From NCBI GenBank assembly GCA_001871905.1, contig MNUG01000009.1, positions 62,001 to 126,000 of the forward strand: a stretch of 64,000 nucleotides of DNA, given 5' to 3'. Shown one piece after another: positions 18,213 to 26,903 of this stretch. How positions within the stretch are numbered: the first letter of the stretch is position 1; every line of letters begins with the position of its first letter. The stretch is from Alphaproteobacteria bacterium CG1_02_46_17. GTDB taxonomy: Bacteria; Pseudomonadota; Alphaproteobacteria; Micavibrionales; Micavibrionaceae. The notes under the pieces are model-generated. The model saw only the letters and a program-made list of their open reading frames with translations, ran no database searches and had not been told where the DNA came from. A program made the position numbers and the translations under genes.

Positions 18213-20194
18213 TCGCTGTCTTTTGGAGTTGGCGGCAACGCACGGGTTTTAATTTCCTCTTTCATTTTTGTGAGGAATTCATCAACCGTGTAAGTCTCCT
18301 GTTCATTTACCCCAAGGCGACGGACGGTGATGGTCCCGTTTTCCTGTTCCTTGTTGCCGATGATCCCGACATAGGTGACTTTGGCATTCATGTGTTCGCG
18401 GACTTTGTAGGAAATTTTTTCATTCCGTCCGTCAAATTCAACCCGAATACCTTCGGCTTTGAATTTTTTCACCAGAGCTTCGGCGGTTGGGTTGTTGGCT
18501 TCGGTTACTCCCGAGATTACCAGTTGAGTTGGAGAAAGCCAGAACGGGAAAATTCCGGCAGTGCTTTCGATCAGGAGGCCGATAAAGCGTTCAAAAGAGC
18601 CGAACACAGCGCGGTGGATCATTACCGGGCGATAGCGTCCCCCGTCTGCACCCATATAGGATGCATCAAGGCGTTCTGGCAGCACAAAGTCCAACTGGCA
18701 GGTGCCGCATTGCCATGTCCGTCCAATAGAGTCAACCAGATGGAATTCATATTTCGGCCCGTAAAACGCGCCTTCACCCGGAGCATATTCGAAGTCCATA
18801 CCGAGATCATTCAAGGCATCGGCCATGGCTTTTTCGGCCTTGTCCCATGTTTCATCGGTTCCGGCACGTTTATCGGGGCGGGTTGCCAAAAGCAATTTGA
18901 TATTGGTGAATCCGAAATCGTTATAGACATCTTTGAATAGGGCCACAAAGCGTTTTACTTCTTCGCCGATTTGATCTTCGCGGCAGAAAATATGAGCGTC
19001 ATCCTGAGTCATTTGACGAACACGCATCAGACCGTGAAGAGCCCCATGAGCCTCGTTACGGTGACAGCACCCCATTTCCGCCATGCGGATTGGCAGGTCG
19101 CGGTAGCTTTTGATCCCGTGTTTGAAAATCTGAACGTGGGCAGGGCAGTTCATGGGTTTTAACGCCATAAATTCTTTTGGCTCTTCCTTGAAGACGGGGC
19201 CATTGAGTTCGATGTTTGGCACAACGTCTGGAACCACGAACATATTTTCACGGTATTTATCCCAGTGGCCCGAGGCTTCCCAGAATTTGGAATGCATTAA
19301 TTGCGGGGTTTTGACTTCGACATAGCCATCGGCATAAATCTTCTCGCGGATATAGGATTCGAGTTCGCGGTAAATCGTAAAACCGTGCGGGTGCCAGAAG
19401 ACCGACCCTTGGGCTTCTTCTTGCAAATGAAACAAATCCATTTCCTTGCCGATTTTTCGGTGGTCACGTTTTTCGGCTTCTTCAATCTGGTGCAGATATT
19501 TGTCGAGGTCTTCTTGCGTGCGCCAAGCCGTTCCATAGATACGGGTCAGCATTTCATTCTGGCTGTTGCCACGCCAGTAGGCTCCAGCGACCTTGGTCAG
19601 TTTGAAGGCACCAATTTTGCCCAGAGACGGCAGGTGGGGGCCACGGCATAGGTCGATGAAAGATGTTTCCCCTTGATGATAAATCTGGAATGCGTCTGAA
19701 TTTGGTGTGTCTTCAATGATTTTAACTTTGTAGTCTTCTCCACGATCCTTGAAGAGGGAAATCGCATCTGCGCGATTATAGACTTTCTTCTCGATCTTGT
19801 GGCCTTCTTTGATAATACGATGCATTTCCTTTTCGATCTTTTCAAGATCATCAAGGGAAATGTTTTCTTCAAAGGCGATGTCGTAATAAAAGCCGTCTTT
19901 AATGGTCGGGCCGATCGCCAAACGGGCAGAGGGGTAGAGGTTTTTAATAGCGCGTGCCAGAACCTGTGCCGCAATCGTGTGGCGCATAATATCAAGACCA
20001 TCGTCGTCATTGGAGGTCAGGATGGCCACTTCGGCATTGTCTGGTACTGGATCGGACAGGTCACGGAGTTCGCCATTCACACGAACAGCCACAGCAGCTT
20101 TCGAGAGACTGGTGCTGATGGTTTTCGCGACCTCAAGACCGTTTACTTCTGTCTCGAACTCTTTGAAAGACCCATCGGGCAGCATTACGCGCAT
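18209..20194 (-). CDS. thrS: Threonyl-tRNA synthetase
   Basis: Charges tRNA-Thr. I place the start at 20194 (661 residues): it begins MRVMLPDGSFKEF, the usual TGS-domain entry, and has an AGGAG site at the right distance. The open frame extends much further upstream but that part is not ThrS-like. Order: TGS (1-63), editing/SAD domain with HxxxH-type residues, class II core (MNCPAHVQIF, CHRNEAHGALHGLMRVR, QDDAHIFC supplying the zinc ligands Cys and His), and a C-terminal anticodon-binding domain. It is followed by the overlapping flavoprotein gene. Confidence 0.96.
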   Translation of the reverse strand: MRVMLPDGSFKEFETEVNGLEVAKTISTSLSKAAVAVRVNGELRDLSDPVPDNAEVAILTSNDDDGLDIMRHTIAAQVLARAIKNLYPSARLAIGPTIKDGFYYDIAFEENISLDDLEKIEKEMHRIIKEGHKIEKKVYNRADAISLFKDRGEDYKVKIIEDTPNSDAFQIYHQGETSFIDLCRGPHLPSLGKIGAFKLTKVAGAYWRGNSQNEMLTRIYGTAWRTQEDLDKYLHQIEEAEKRDHRKIGKEMDLFHLQEEAQGSVFWHPHGFTIYRELESYIREKIYADGYVEVKTPQLMHSKFWEASGHWDKYRENMFVVPDVVPNIELNGPVFKEEPKEFMALKPMNCPAHVQIFKHGIKSYRDLPIRMAEMGCCHRNEAHGALHGLMRVRQMTQDDAHIFCREDQIGEEVKRFVALFKDVYNDFGFTNIKLLLATRPDKRAGTDETWDKAEKAMADALNDLGMDFEYAPGEGAFYGPKYEFHLVDSIGRTWQCGTCQLDFVLPERLDASYMGADGGRYRPVMIHRAVFGSFERFIGLLIESTAGIFPFWLSPTQLVISGVTEANNPTAEALVKKFKAEGIRVEFDGRNEKISYKVREHMNAKVTYVGIIGNKEQENGTITVRRLGVNEQETYTVDEFLTKMKEEIKTRALPPTPKDSE

Positions 20195-20284
20195 GTGAAA
20201 AACTCCTGTAAAAGTTAAAAAATTCAGTGAAATCAATATGTAGCATGGGTTAAGGTGGCGGAGCAACACGGAAAAGGTGAGAAA

Positions 20285-20971
20285 ATGACGAATGCAGCGA
20301 TCAAATTGGATGAAAGCTGGCTTAATCAGGTCGGTGAGGAATTTGACAAGCCTTACATGCAGAATTTGAAGGAATTCTTGCGGCAAGAAAAGTCGTCTGG
20401 AAAAGTGATCTATCCGAAAGGAGACGAGATATTTAATGCACTGAATAGCACAGCCTTTGACGATGTCCGTGTCGTGATTTTGGGGCAAGACCCGTACCAT
20501 GGGCCAAATCAGGCGCATGGGCTTTCGTTTTCGGTGCAGGATGGGGTGAGATTCCCACCCAGTCTTCTGAATATCTACAAGGAAATTATCAATGAATTTG
20601 GTGGTGAGATGCCCAAGTCAGGCAATTTAACCTGTTGGGCCGAACAAGGAGTTTTGCTACTAAATGCCACTTTGACGGTTCAGCAGGCCATGGCTGGTTC
20701 CCATCAAAACAAGGGATGGGAAGAGTTTACGGATGCCATTGTGCGCGCGATTAATGATAAGCGTGAGCATGTGGTCTTTATGTTATGGGGATCATATGCC
20801 CAGAAGAAGGGCTCCTTTATTGACCGGAAGAGGCATCTGGTTCTGGCAGCACCGCACCCATCACCTTTGTCGGCACATCGCGGATTTTTGGGGTGTGGGC
20901 ATTTCAAAAGGGCAAATGAATATTTGGAAGAAAAGAGCTATGCACCGATTTTGTGGAGTCGGAAAATATAG
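20285..20971 (+). CDS. ung: Uracil-DNA glycosylase, family 1
   Basis: Removes uracil from DNA to start base-excision repair. Of 228 residues, [16 protein letters not shown] (near residue 65) contains the catalytic Asp and the water-activating loop, and [11 protein letters not shown] (near 190) is the minor-groove intercalation loop with the catalytic His. The ATG at 20285 follows an AAGGTGAG site; an in-frame GTG 30 bases earlier is less likely. It diverges from thrS. Confidence 0.96.
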   Translation: MTNAAIKLDESWLNQVGEEFDKPYMQNLKEFLRQEKSSGKVIYPKGDEIFNALNSTAFDDVRVVILGQDPYHGPNQAHGLSFSVQDGVRFPPSLLNIYKEIINEFGGEMPKSGNLTCWAEQGVLLLNATLTVQQAMAGSHQNKGWEEFTDAIVRAINDKREHVVFMLWGSYAQKKGSFIDRKRHLVLAAPHPSPLSAHRGFLGCGHFKRANEYLEEKSYAPILWSRKI

Positions 20972-21390
20972 ATATTCGTCTGATTTTTAGGAGCCACATT
21001 TTTATCCACAAATTTTTCCACAAGTTTTTTTGTTCCTTTTTCCTTCTTTGTCTCATGAAATGATCGGTAAAATAGTATTTTTCCAAGTATCGTTTTATAA
21101 AATCTAAAAGTAGCCCGTGATTTTCATGGCAGTGCTATTTTTACTTTTTGTTATTCGATAAGAAATCCAAAACATTTTTCGAATTATTGAATTTATATTC
21201 TGTGATTATGAATATTTTCTATGAGGTAGATGGCTTCATCGATCTGGGAAGTCTCCCAGAGGTTGTGGTTTCGAAACAGCTCGTCCAAAAATAGCTTGTC
21301 GGAAAAGATCTAATCGAATATGGCTGGGTCAGGTTTCGGATAATAGAGGGATAAAAATCAACAGACTACTTTTACCTTAGGGATGTAGCC
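20972..21390. other. 419-bp AT-rich intergenic region with two DnaA-box-like sites
   Basis: This is the longest gene-free stretch in the window. It holds a perfect DnaA-box consensus TTATCCACA (21002-21010) and a one-mismatch copy TTTTCCACA (21014-21022) in the same orientation, then a very AT-rich segment to about 21230. A small hairpin (CTGGGA / TCCCAG, 21244-21259) lies in the last third, followed by the long leader of the 802-residue gene. Nothing in it looks coding. It may carry the operon promoter, an upstream RNA leader, or a DnaA-responsive site; none of these is proven. Confidence 0.55.
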
Positions 21391-23799
21391 ATGATGAATA
21401 CAGGGAACCAACTGGCTGATGATTATCTGAGAGGAGAGTTTAGATTCTCTCCCGAGATTGCTTCTCATATTTCCGAAGACAGATTTCATGCCCTGCGTTA
21501 TCAATTTTCCCAAAAGTATGATCGTTTCTATCATCCATATTTTAAGGAAAAGGGCGATAAGGTTGCGGCGAATAAGGCTCTAATTCGGATCGCTTTTTCA
21601 TTGTTTCTTGAAACCTACGGGCATTTGCCGTTGGCTTATAAAAACTGCGCGATTTCCAGTGGTACAAGAGCCCATCTTGATGCAGTCGTGCGGAACTATC
21701 ACACAACAGACAGGCTTTCACGCGTAGTCGGTGGTGATTGGCACGGGCGGACAATTAAAGACAACAGTCAACGCAGCCTTGAGCGGGTTGCCTTGATTAA
21801 AGATTTAATGAACGAGTTCTTCTTTGTCGCGCCGACAATGTTCGAAGGAAGCACCCGCGCATTTGCAAGTGGATTTGGACGTCAGTTGACGTCCATTCCA
21901 CCTCAGGCCGAAGAATATATGGCGTTCTGGAACATGGTGATTGATCAGTGTGAAGGATTTGTACTGGATGATGTCCGCATTGATATGCCGTCAATTGAAC
22001 GTGTCGAGCGTGAAATCATTTTGGCCAAAGCCTATTCTTCACAAACACGCGAACAGGATCGTTTAAGAACATCAGATTGGGTGAATTCGAGAAATTCAAC
22101 CTATGAAATGGGGCGTGGGAATTATATCCGTTTTGGTCTTCACCCGCTGCGGCCTGATGCCCAAATGGATATGCGAATTTATGACGAGTCCACGCATAGC
22201 CTTTATAAAGCGCCATTGATTGATACGTTTAAGCCTTTAGTTCAAGCCGCTGTCCGATGGGGAACTCAAGGTATCTGGATTGACTCGGTTATTGAAGAGG
22301 CCGCAGCCCATATTGATCTGCACCGGATGAGGACTGACGAAGTTTATAATAGACGTCAGGCAGCGCCATTGTTGCTGGAAGGGTTGGATACGGTCATTGC
22401 GAAACCCACGCAAAAAGAATGTCATGAGATGGATCGGATTATCGATACATTCGAGCCAATTATGCTTGAGTATTTTGCCCACCTGGTTAAGCCTGAAGGA
22501 TTGCCGGAGGAGTATGCCAAAGCCAAAGAAAAGCATCCGGTTAAGGCGCATATGAAGGGCGCAGACTCCGTGAAGTGGCAAAGGGAGAATATCCCGATGC
22601 AAAAAATGCTCGATTTGTGGGAATTGGCAATGCCTGATGAGGTTAATCCGAAAAAAGCATGTAAGGTCAAGCCCGTGACACACGGGGTTTATATTCCTCC
22701 ACGCCGTTTGCATGATTTTGAAAACCAGCCATTTGCAAAGCAAGATGGAGAAATTTGGCCGGATCGCCCATTTGATAAGCTTGATCCGATGTTCCAGCAA
22801 TTGGCAAAGGCTCATATCGGAGTGTTGGAAATTGTAGCCCATAATAATGATGCACCTGAATTTAATGGTTTGATATGTGATTTGAAGCGCGGGGATGCAG
22901 CTTTGGATGTCGCTGCCCAGAATGGTGTTTTTGATTTGGCTCATTTGCCTGGGGCTCTGGGAAATAAATTTTCCAAACAGGTGCGGCAGGTAAATCTTGA
23001 ACAGGCAATACAAGATCTGGAGGATGCCCGTCAGTCTAAAATTGGCAAGAAGATTAAGAAAGTACCGGCCTTCGGAACGCCAATTATTGCCAACATCAAT
23101 AGTGTTATCAATGCGGAGCGGAAACATTTCAATGGCCCCGGGCCGCTATCTGTTCCGACAGAATATCGTCTGGCGTTGATGATGGAAATGCTCAAACGCA
23201 ATTTAACGACATTAAAGTTTAGTAAAAACTGGGAAGCATCAGAAGATGAATGTCGGTTGATGATGCTGGCAACCAAAATCGAATTTGGTAAGATTGAACG
23301 CTCTGCGGGGAATAATACCGAGATTAAAATTTTAGGCAAAGATTCGGAATATATTCCATTCGCCGAACGTATCGAGCGTATTTACACATATTTGTCCCGT
23401 TTGAAAGAAGATCCGAAGATCAAGCGGGCTGCTGAAACACGGGATCCGTCAGTCTTGGAAGGATATGGGATTCGCCATATCAGTCTGACCTTGGCGCGAT
23501 TGATTGAGATTTATGACTGCATGAATGACGAGCAGTATAATGGTTGCCGTTTTGAAAAACGGCGTATTGAAAACCTGCGTGAATTTTCAACAGAGATGGA
23601 AAATATTGCGCAGATCCGTCGCACCGCTTTGCAGGAGTTACAAAGTGAATGGTGCTGGCTTTGGGCTGAAGAAGATTTCAGCGATTTAAGGCAGGAATAT
23701 AAAGATGCATGGATACGTGTTCATGGGCGACAAGCCCAGAATGTGGGAATTGATGAACATTTTGATAAAGGAGTTAGGAGTAGATACGGCCCCCAATAA
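21391..23799 (+). CDS. Unrecognised 802-residue protein, first gene of the RNase J-like/ExoI-like operon
   Basis: I do not recognise this protein. It has no signal peptide or membrane helix and looks soluble, charged and largely helical. Segments with strong composition include a basic-acidic helical stretch near residues 535-560 and a C-terminal block rich in Arg, Glu and Trp (about 700-802). No Walker, HNH, PD-(D/E)XK or zinc-finger motif was found by eye. The ATG is preceded by an AGGGA site. It sits 62 bases ahead of the RNase J-like gene and opens a five-gene same-strand run, so a role alongside the two nucleases, for example as a scaffold or substrate-binding subunit, is an inference. 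Confidence 0.75.
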   Translation: MMNTGNQLADDYLRGEFRFSPEIASHISEDRFHALRYQFSQKYDRFYHPYFKEKGDKVAANKALIRIAFSLFLETYGHLPLAYKNCAISSGTRAHLDAVVRNYHTTDRLSRVVGGDWHGRTIKDNSQRSLERVALIKDLMNEFFFVAPTMFEGSTRAFASGFGRQLTSIPPQAEEYMAFWNMVIDQCEGFVLDDVRIDMPSIERVEREIILAKAYSSQTREQDRLRTSDWVNSRNSTYEMGRGNYIRFGLHPLRPDAQMDMRIYDESTHSLYKAPLIDTFKPLVQAAVRWGTQGIWIDSVIEEAAAHIDLHRMRTDEVYNRRQAAPLLLEGLDTVIAKPTQKECHEMDRIIDTFEPIMLEYFAHLVKPEGLPEEYAKAKEKHPVKAHMKGADSVKWQRENIPMQKMLDLWELAMPDEVNPKKACKVKPVTHGVYIPPRRLHDFENQPFAKQDGEIWPDRPFDKLDPMFQQLAKAHIGVLEIVAHNNDAPEFNGLICDLKRGDAALDVAAQNGVFDLAHLPGALGNKFSKQVRQVNLEQAIQDLEDARQSKIGKKIKKVPAFGTPIIANINSVINAERKHFNGPGPLSVPTEYRLALMMEMLKRNLTTLKFSKNWEASEDECRLMMLATKIEFGKIERSAGNNTEIKILGKDSEYIPFAERIERIYTYLSRLKEDPKIKRAAETRDPSVLEGYGIRHISLTLARLIEIYDCMNDEQYNGCRFEKRRIENLREFSTEMENIAQIRRTALQELQSEWCWLWAEEDFSDLRQEYKDAWIRVHGRQAQNVGIDEHFDKGVRSRYGPQ

Positions 23800-23861
23800 G
23801 TTGGGTTGGTTTTTAGATCTGATTTCAAAAAAAATAAAAAGTTGAACAGGGAGAACTCCGA

Positions 23862-26800
23862 ATGGAGCTTAACAAGCAAGACTTGTTAGAGGATCTTGGA
23901 CTAGCGCAACAAAATCATAAGCCATATGGCAAAAAAACATTGCACATTGATAAAGGGGAAATTGATCCCAAAAGTCATGGTGGTGTTGCCATGTTGTCGT
24001 TGGGTGATTTTGATGCGGAAGGATTCTTACAGGCGCTCGACGTCAAATATTGGGCTGTCCATCCTGATGGTCGGTATGAAGTGCAGCATCTATTTCAGAT
24101 GGAGTTGCAACGGCGTCCTTTTAACCGTGTCAAGATTACATCTCTGACTGTTCTTGGTCGTGAAATTTCTTTGAGTGACAGTCGTTCTGTTGATACGGTT
24201 ATCGAGGCAATTCGCCGTATCCACGTCAACTTACGTGATCGGGAACCTGAATTGCCAGATGTTGCCGGAATTTTCAAGGACTGCAATATTGAAGATATTG
24301 TCGGAGAATCCTTGCCTCTTCCCGGATTTCATTCCAAATCCAGATTGTATTTTCCGATCTCTCCGAATTTTAATTTTTCGGCAGCTTTTATTGCAAAACC
24401 AGAATTGATTTTGCCGCTTGAGGCTGTTCGCCCTTTGATGGGTATTCGAAAAAATACGATTGATACCGATCATTCTTATGTCGAAACAAACCGGTTGCGG
24501 GTGCGTGGCGTGCCTAATCCGAAGAACAGACGTAAATTTGAAATGGTTTCGGAACTTCTCAAACATAAGACTGATACGAATGAACGTCATCTGAAAATAT
24601 CGCAGCAGGAGCTGGATGTTCCGGTTTCGGGGGCGCGCAGAAAACCGTTATTGGAAGCCACTTGGTCTGTTATTAAAAGTAAAAACGGGAATGAAGACAG
24701 TGTTGCCAAACTGACAGGGTTAAATGTTCGGTCCCAGAACATCATGATGAAGGGGTTTCGAGGCGTTATGGGTATGATCGGAGTTATCAACCGTACCCAT
24801 GCAGATATGTTGAAGCTGAGAAACTATCCAAGTATGCGAGATTATCTGGCGGAATTCGGGCATCTTGAGACCATGTCTTCTTCTAGTGCTGCGCCATCTT
24901 TTGAAGGGCGGCTGGTTCTGGTGTCTCGTGGCGGGAATAACCTGCGTGAAATATATCCGGGCATTGGTGAAGATATTGGTGGAAACTGCAAAGTTGTCCG
25001 CACCGAGTGGATGGATCGCAAAACAAAATCCATTCGTCGTTTGGGCGTTATCATGGATTTGGGTGCATATATTATCCGTAAAAAGTCCAAATGGACAGGT
25101 GGCGGGCCAGACATTGTAGAGGATCTGGAATATTGCAAGGATATCTTCATTTCGCACCATCACCTTGATCACCTTGATTTTATTATTCCGTATATTAAGC
25201 GGGCGATTATCAAGCCTCATCATTGTCTGCACATGACTCCCGAAGTCTTCGAGATGGCCAAAGACAAGTTGAGCAAATGGGGGATCAAGCTGGATGATTC
25301 CCGGATGCCGAAAATAAATTTACTGGAAGGTGCCGGTGTTCTGGATTTGAAAGATGATGATGGTGTTCTCCGGATGTCGGTGGCTTATGGAGTTGATGCC
25401 GTTCCTCACTCGGCAAAGGACACACCTTTTATTGCTTACGGGCGTCATGGCAAGAAAATTCTTGGGTCTTACATGTATCTTGGGGATATGCGGTATGACG
25501 AGGATTGGTTTGCCGATCATGACAGCCCGTTTTGGAACCCTGTTTCATTGATGCTGAAACATGACCCGACGCTAAAGGGGCAAGAAGAAAACCTGATTCC
25601 GACTTATACCGAACAAGATGGGACGTCGGTCAAGCGGCATGGGCGTGGTGCTCGTGAAAGTGAAGTTGAAGATAATCTGGTTAATTTGATAAATAATTGT
25701 CTATTCGACAAGCATGTTTTGATTTCGATGATTGGAACAAACGATGGTCGGCGCGAAACCGGATTGAGAATTGCCAACCGAACGCAACGCAAGACAACAG
25801 CTTTTGGGGCTGCCGTTGAAAAGATTTTTGCCGTTGCCAATAAGCTTGGAGTTAATCCGTATCGTTGCCCGCGCCCTGACCCTGATAAATATACGGGGGT
25901 TAAAGATTATCTGAAATGGAATGCCGAACAGCTAGATATTCCGTCGACTGAGTTCTCCGGTCGTACATCTGATACGACAAAAGAATGGTTCGAGACACAA
26001 AAACCCGGTGGGATTCTGGCGTTTCTGTCCGGATCACAAGGAACAGATATCGAGCAAGATTCTGTTACATATAAATTATCATTGGGAACCTCCTATTTTG
26101 ATGCTGATCCAGAAACTTCTCCGACGGCACGTCCTCTCGATATGAAGGATTGCGCGATTATTGTTTCGCAAAGTGCTATTCCGGGAAATCAAGGGAAACA
26201 ACGCCAAATGATCGAGCGTTTAGCTAGACGCGGCGCCATTGTCTTTGAGGCCATCGGGGATGGATTCCGTGTGCATAATGCCGGTAAACTCGAAAAGAGA
26301 ATTACCGAGTATCTGGCAACAATCGGGCATACACCAACTCGTGAAGCCAATACGATCGCTTTTGAAAATTTTGCAATTCACTCATCCGGTCATGGCCGAA
26401 ACGGTGATTTTCGGTTGTGGTTGCATAAGTTGAAAGCGAAATTTTTTGGCGTTCACCACACAGATGATATGGAGTCGGTTCATGATGCATATGACACGAT
26501 TTTGGAGGAAGGAAAACTGCATCCGGGTGGAATTTTTGAAAACGCCGAGGAGGTTGATATTGGAAATGACTTTGTTCGGGCGATTGGTCGATCCCATACC
26601 TCGGTTGTTTTGACGGAAGAAATTGCCGAAGAAGGCAAGCATTATAACAAGCGTTTAAATACCCAACGTGTAATCAATTTTGATAGGTCTCCCCATGATG
26701 ATCTGGGGCTGAGTGGTAGGTCGGGAGGATTTGCCGAGGTCAGTTTTGGTCAGGAAGATATTGAAGATATTTATGCTGCCAATGATCCGTCTGTCGGGCA

Positions 26801-26903
26801 GGATGTCCGTTCGGATAAATGCCACGCCAAGCCCCAACGCCCATTCTTACGTCCTGTTGCCTCTGTGCCTGAATGGAAACCTTTGGATATGAAGGTGGCA
26901 TGA
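23862..26903 (+). CDS. Large RNase J-like metallo-beta-lactamase/beta-CASP protein
   Basis: A 1013-residue protein whose C-terminal two thirds follow the ribonuclease J plan. From about residue 345: RLVLVSRGGNN entry strand, VIMDLGAYI (motif 1 Asp), HHHLDH at 432-437 (motif 2 HxHxDH), PHSAKDT (motif 3 His), YLGDMRYD (motif 4 Asp), SGSQG at 723-727, SAIPGNQG, HSSGHG at 840-845 and FFGVHHTDD (beta-CASP C-region His). Catalytic residues look intact, so zinc-dependent 5'-3' exo- or endonuclease activity on RNA is likely. Canonical RNase J is about 550 residues. The first 345 residues are an extension I cannot assign. The stop overlaps the next start (ATGA). Confidence 0.8.
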   Translation: MELNKQDLLEDLGLAQQNHKPYGKKTLHIDKGEIDPKSHGGVAMLSLGDFDAEGFLQALDVKYWAVHPDGRYEVQHLFQMELQRRPFNRVKITSLTVLGREISLSDSRSVDTVIEAIRRIHVNLRDREPELPDVAGIFKDCNIEDIVGESLPLPGFHSKSRLYFPISPNFNFSAAFIAKPELILPLEAVRPLMGIRKNTIDTDHSYVETNRLRVRGVPNPKNRRKFEMVSELLKHKTDTNERHLKISQQELDVPVSGARRKPLLEATWSVIKSKNGNEDSVAKLTGLNVRSQNIMMKGFRGVMGMIGVINRTHADMLKLRNYPSMRDYLAEFGHLETMSSSSAAPSFEGRLVLVSRGGNNLREIYPGIGEDIGGNCKVVRTEWMDRKTKSIRRLGVIMDLGAYIIRKKSKWTGGGPDIVEDLEYCKDIFISHHHLDHLDFIIPYIKRAIIKPHHCLHMTPEVFEMAKDKLSKWGIKLDDSRMPKINLLEGAGVLDLKDDDGVLRMSVAYGVDAVPHSAKDTPFIAYGRHGKKILGSYMYLGDMRYDEDWFADHDSPFWNPVSLMLKHDPTLKGQEENLIPTYTEQDGTSVKRHGRGARESEVEDNLVNLINNCLFDKHVLISMIGTNDGRRETGLRIANRTQRKTTAFGAAVEKIFAVANKLGVNPYRCPRPDPDKYTGVKDYLKWNAEQLDIPSTEFSGRTSDTTKEWFETQKPGGILAFLSGSQGTDIEQDSVTYKLSLGTSYFDADPETSPTARPLDMKDCAIIVSQSAIPGNQGKQRQMIERLARRGAIVFEAIGDGFRVHNAGKLEKRITEYLATIGHTPTREANTIAFENFAIHSSGHGRNGDFRLWLHKLKAKFFGVHHTDDMESVHDAYDTILEEGKLHPGGIFENAEEVDIGNDFVRAIGRSHTSVVLTEEIAEEGKHYNKRLNTQRVINFDRSPHDDLGLSGRSGGFAEVSFGQEDIEDIYAANDPSVGQDVRSDKCHAKPQRPFLRPVASVPEWKPLDMKVA

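Noticed and set aside
18209-20518. Longer ThrS start giving 769 residues
   Set aside because: The extra 108 residues do not resemble ThrS, and a proper ribosome site and TGS start lie at 20194.
20972-21390. Chromosome replication origin
   Set aside because: Only two DnaA-like boxes, no typical origin neighbour genes (dnaA, hemE, gidA, parAB), and no skew was computed. Kept only as a site worth a check.
22237-23127. Minus-strand 296-residue open frame
   Set aside because: Lies wholly inside the 802-residue gene in antisense, has no family features and looks like a shadow of the coding frame.
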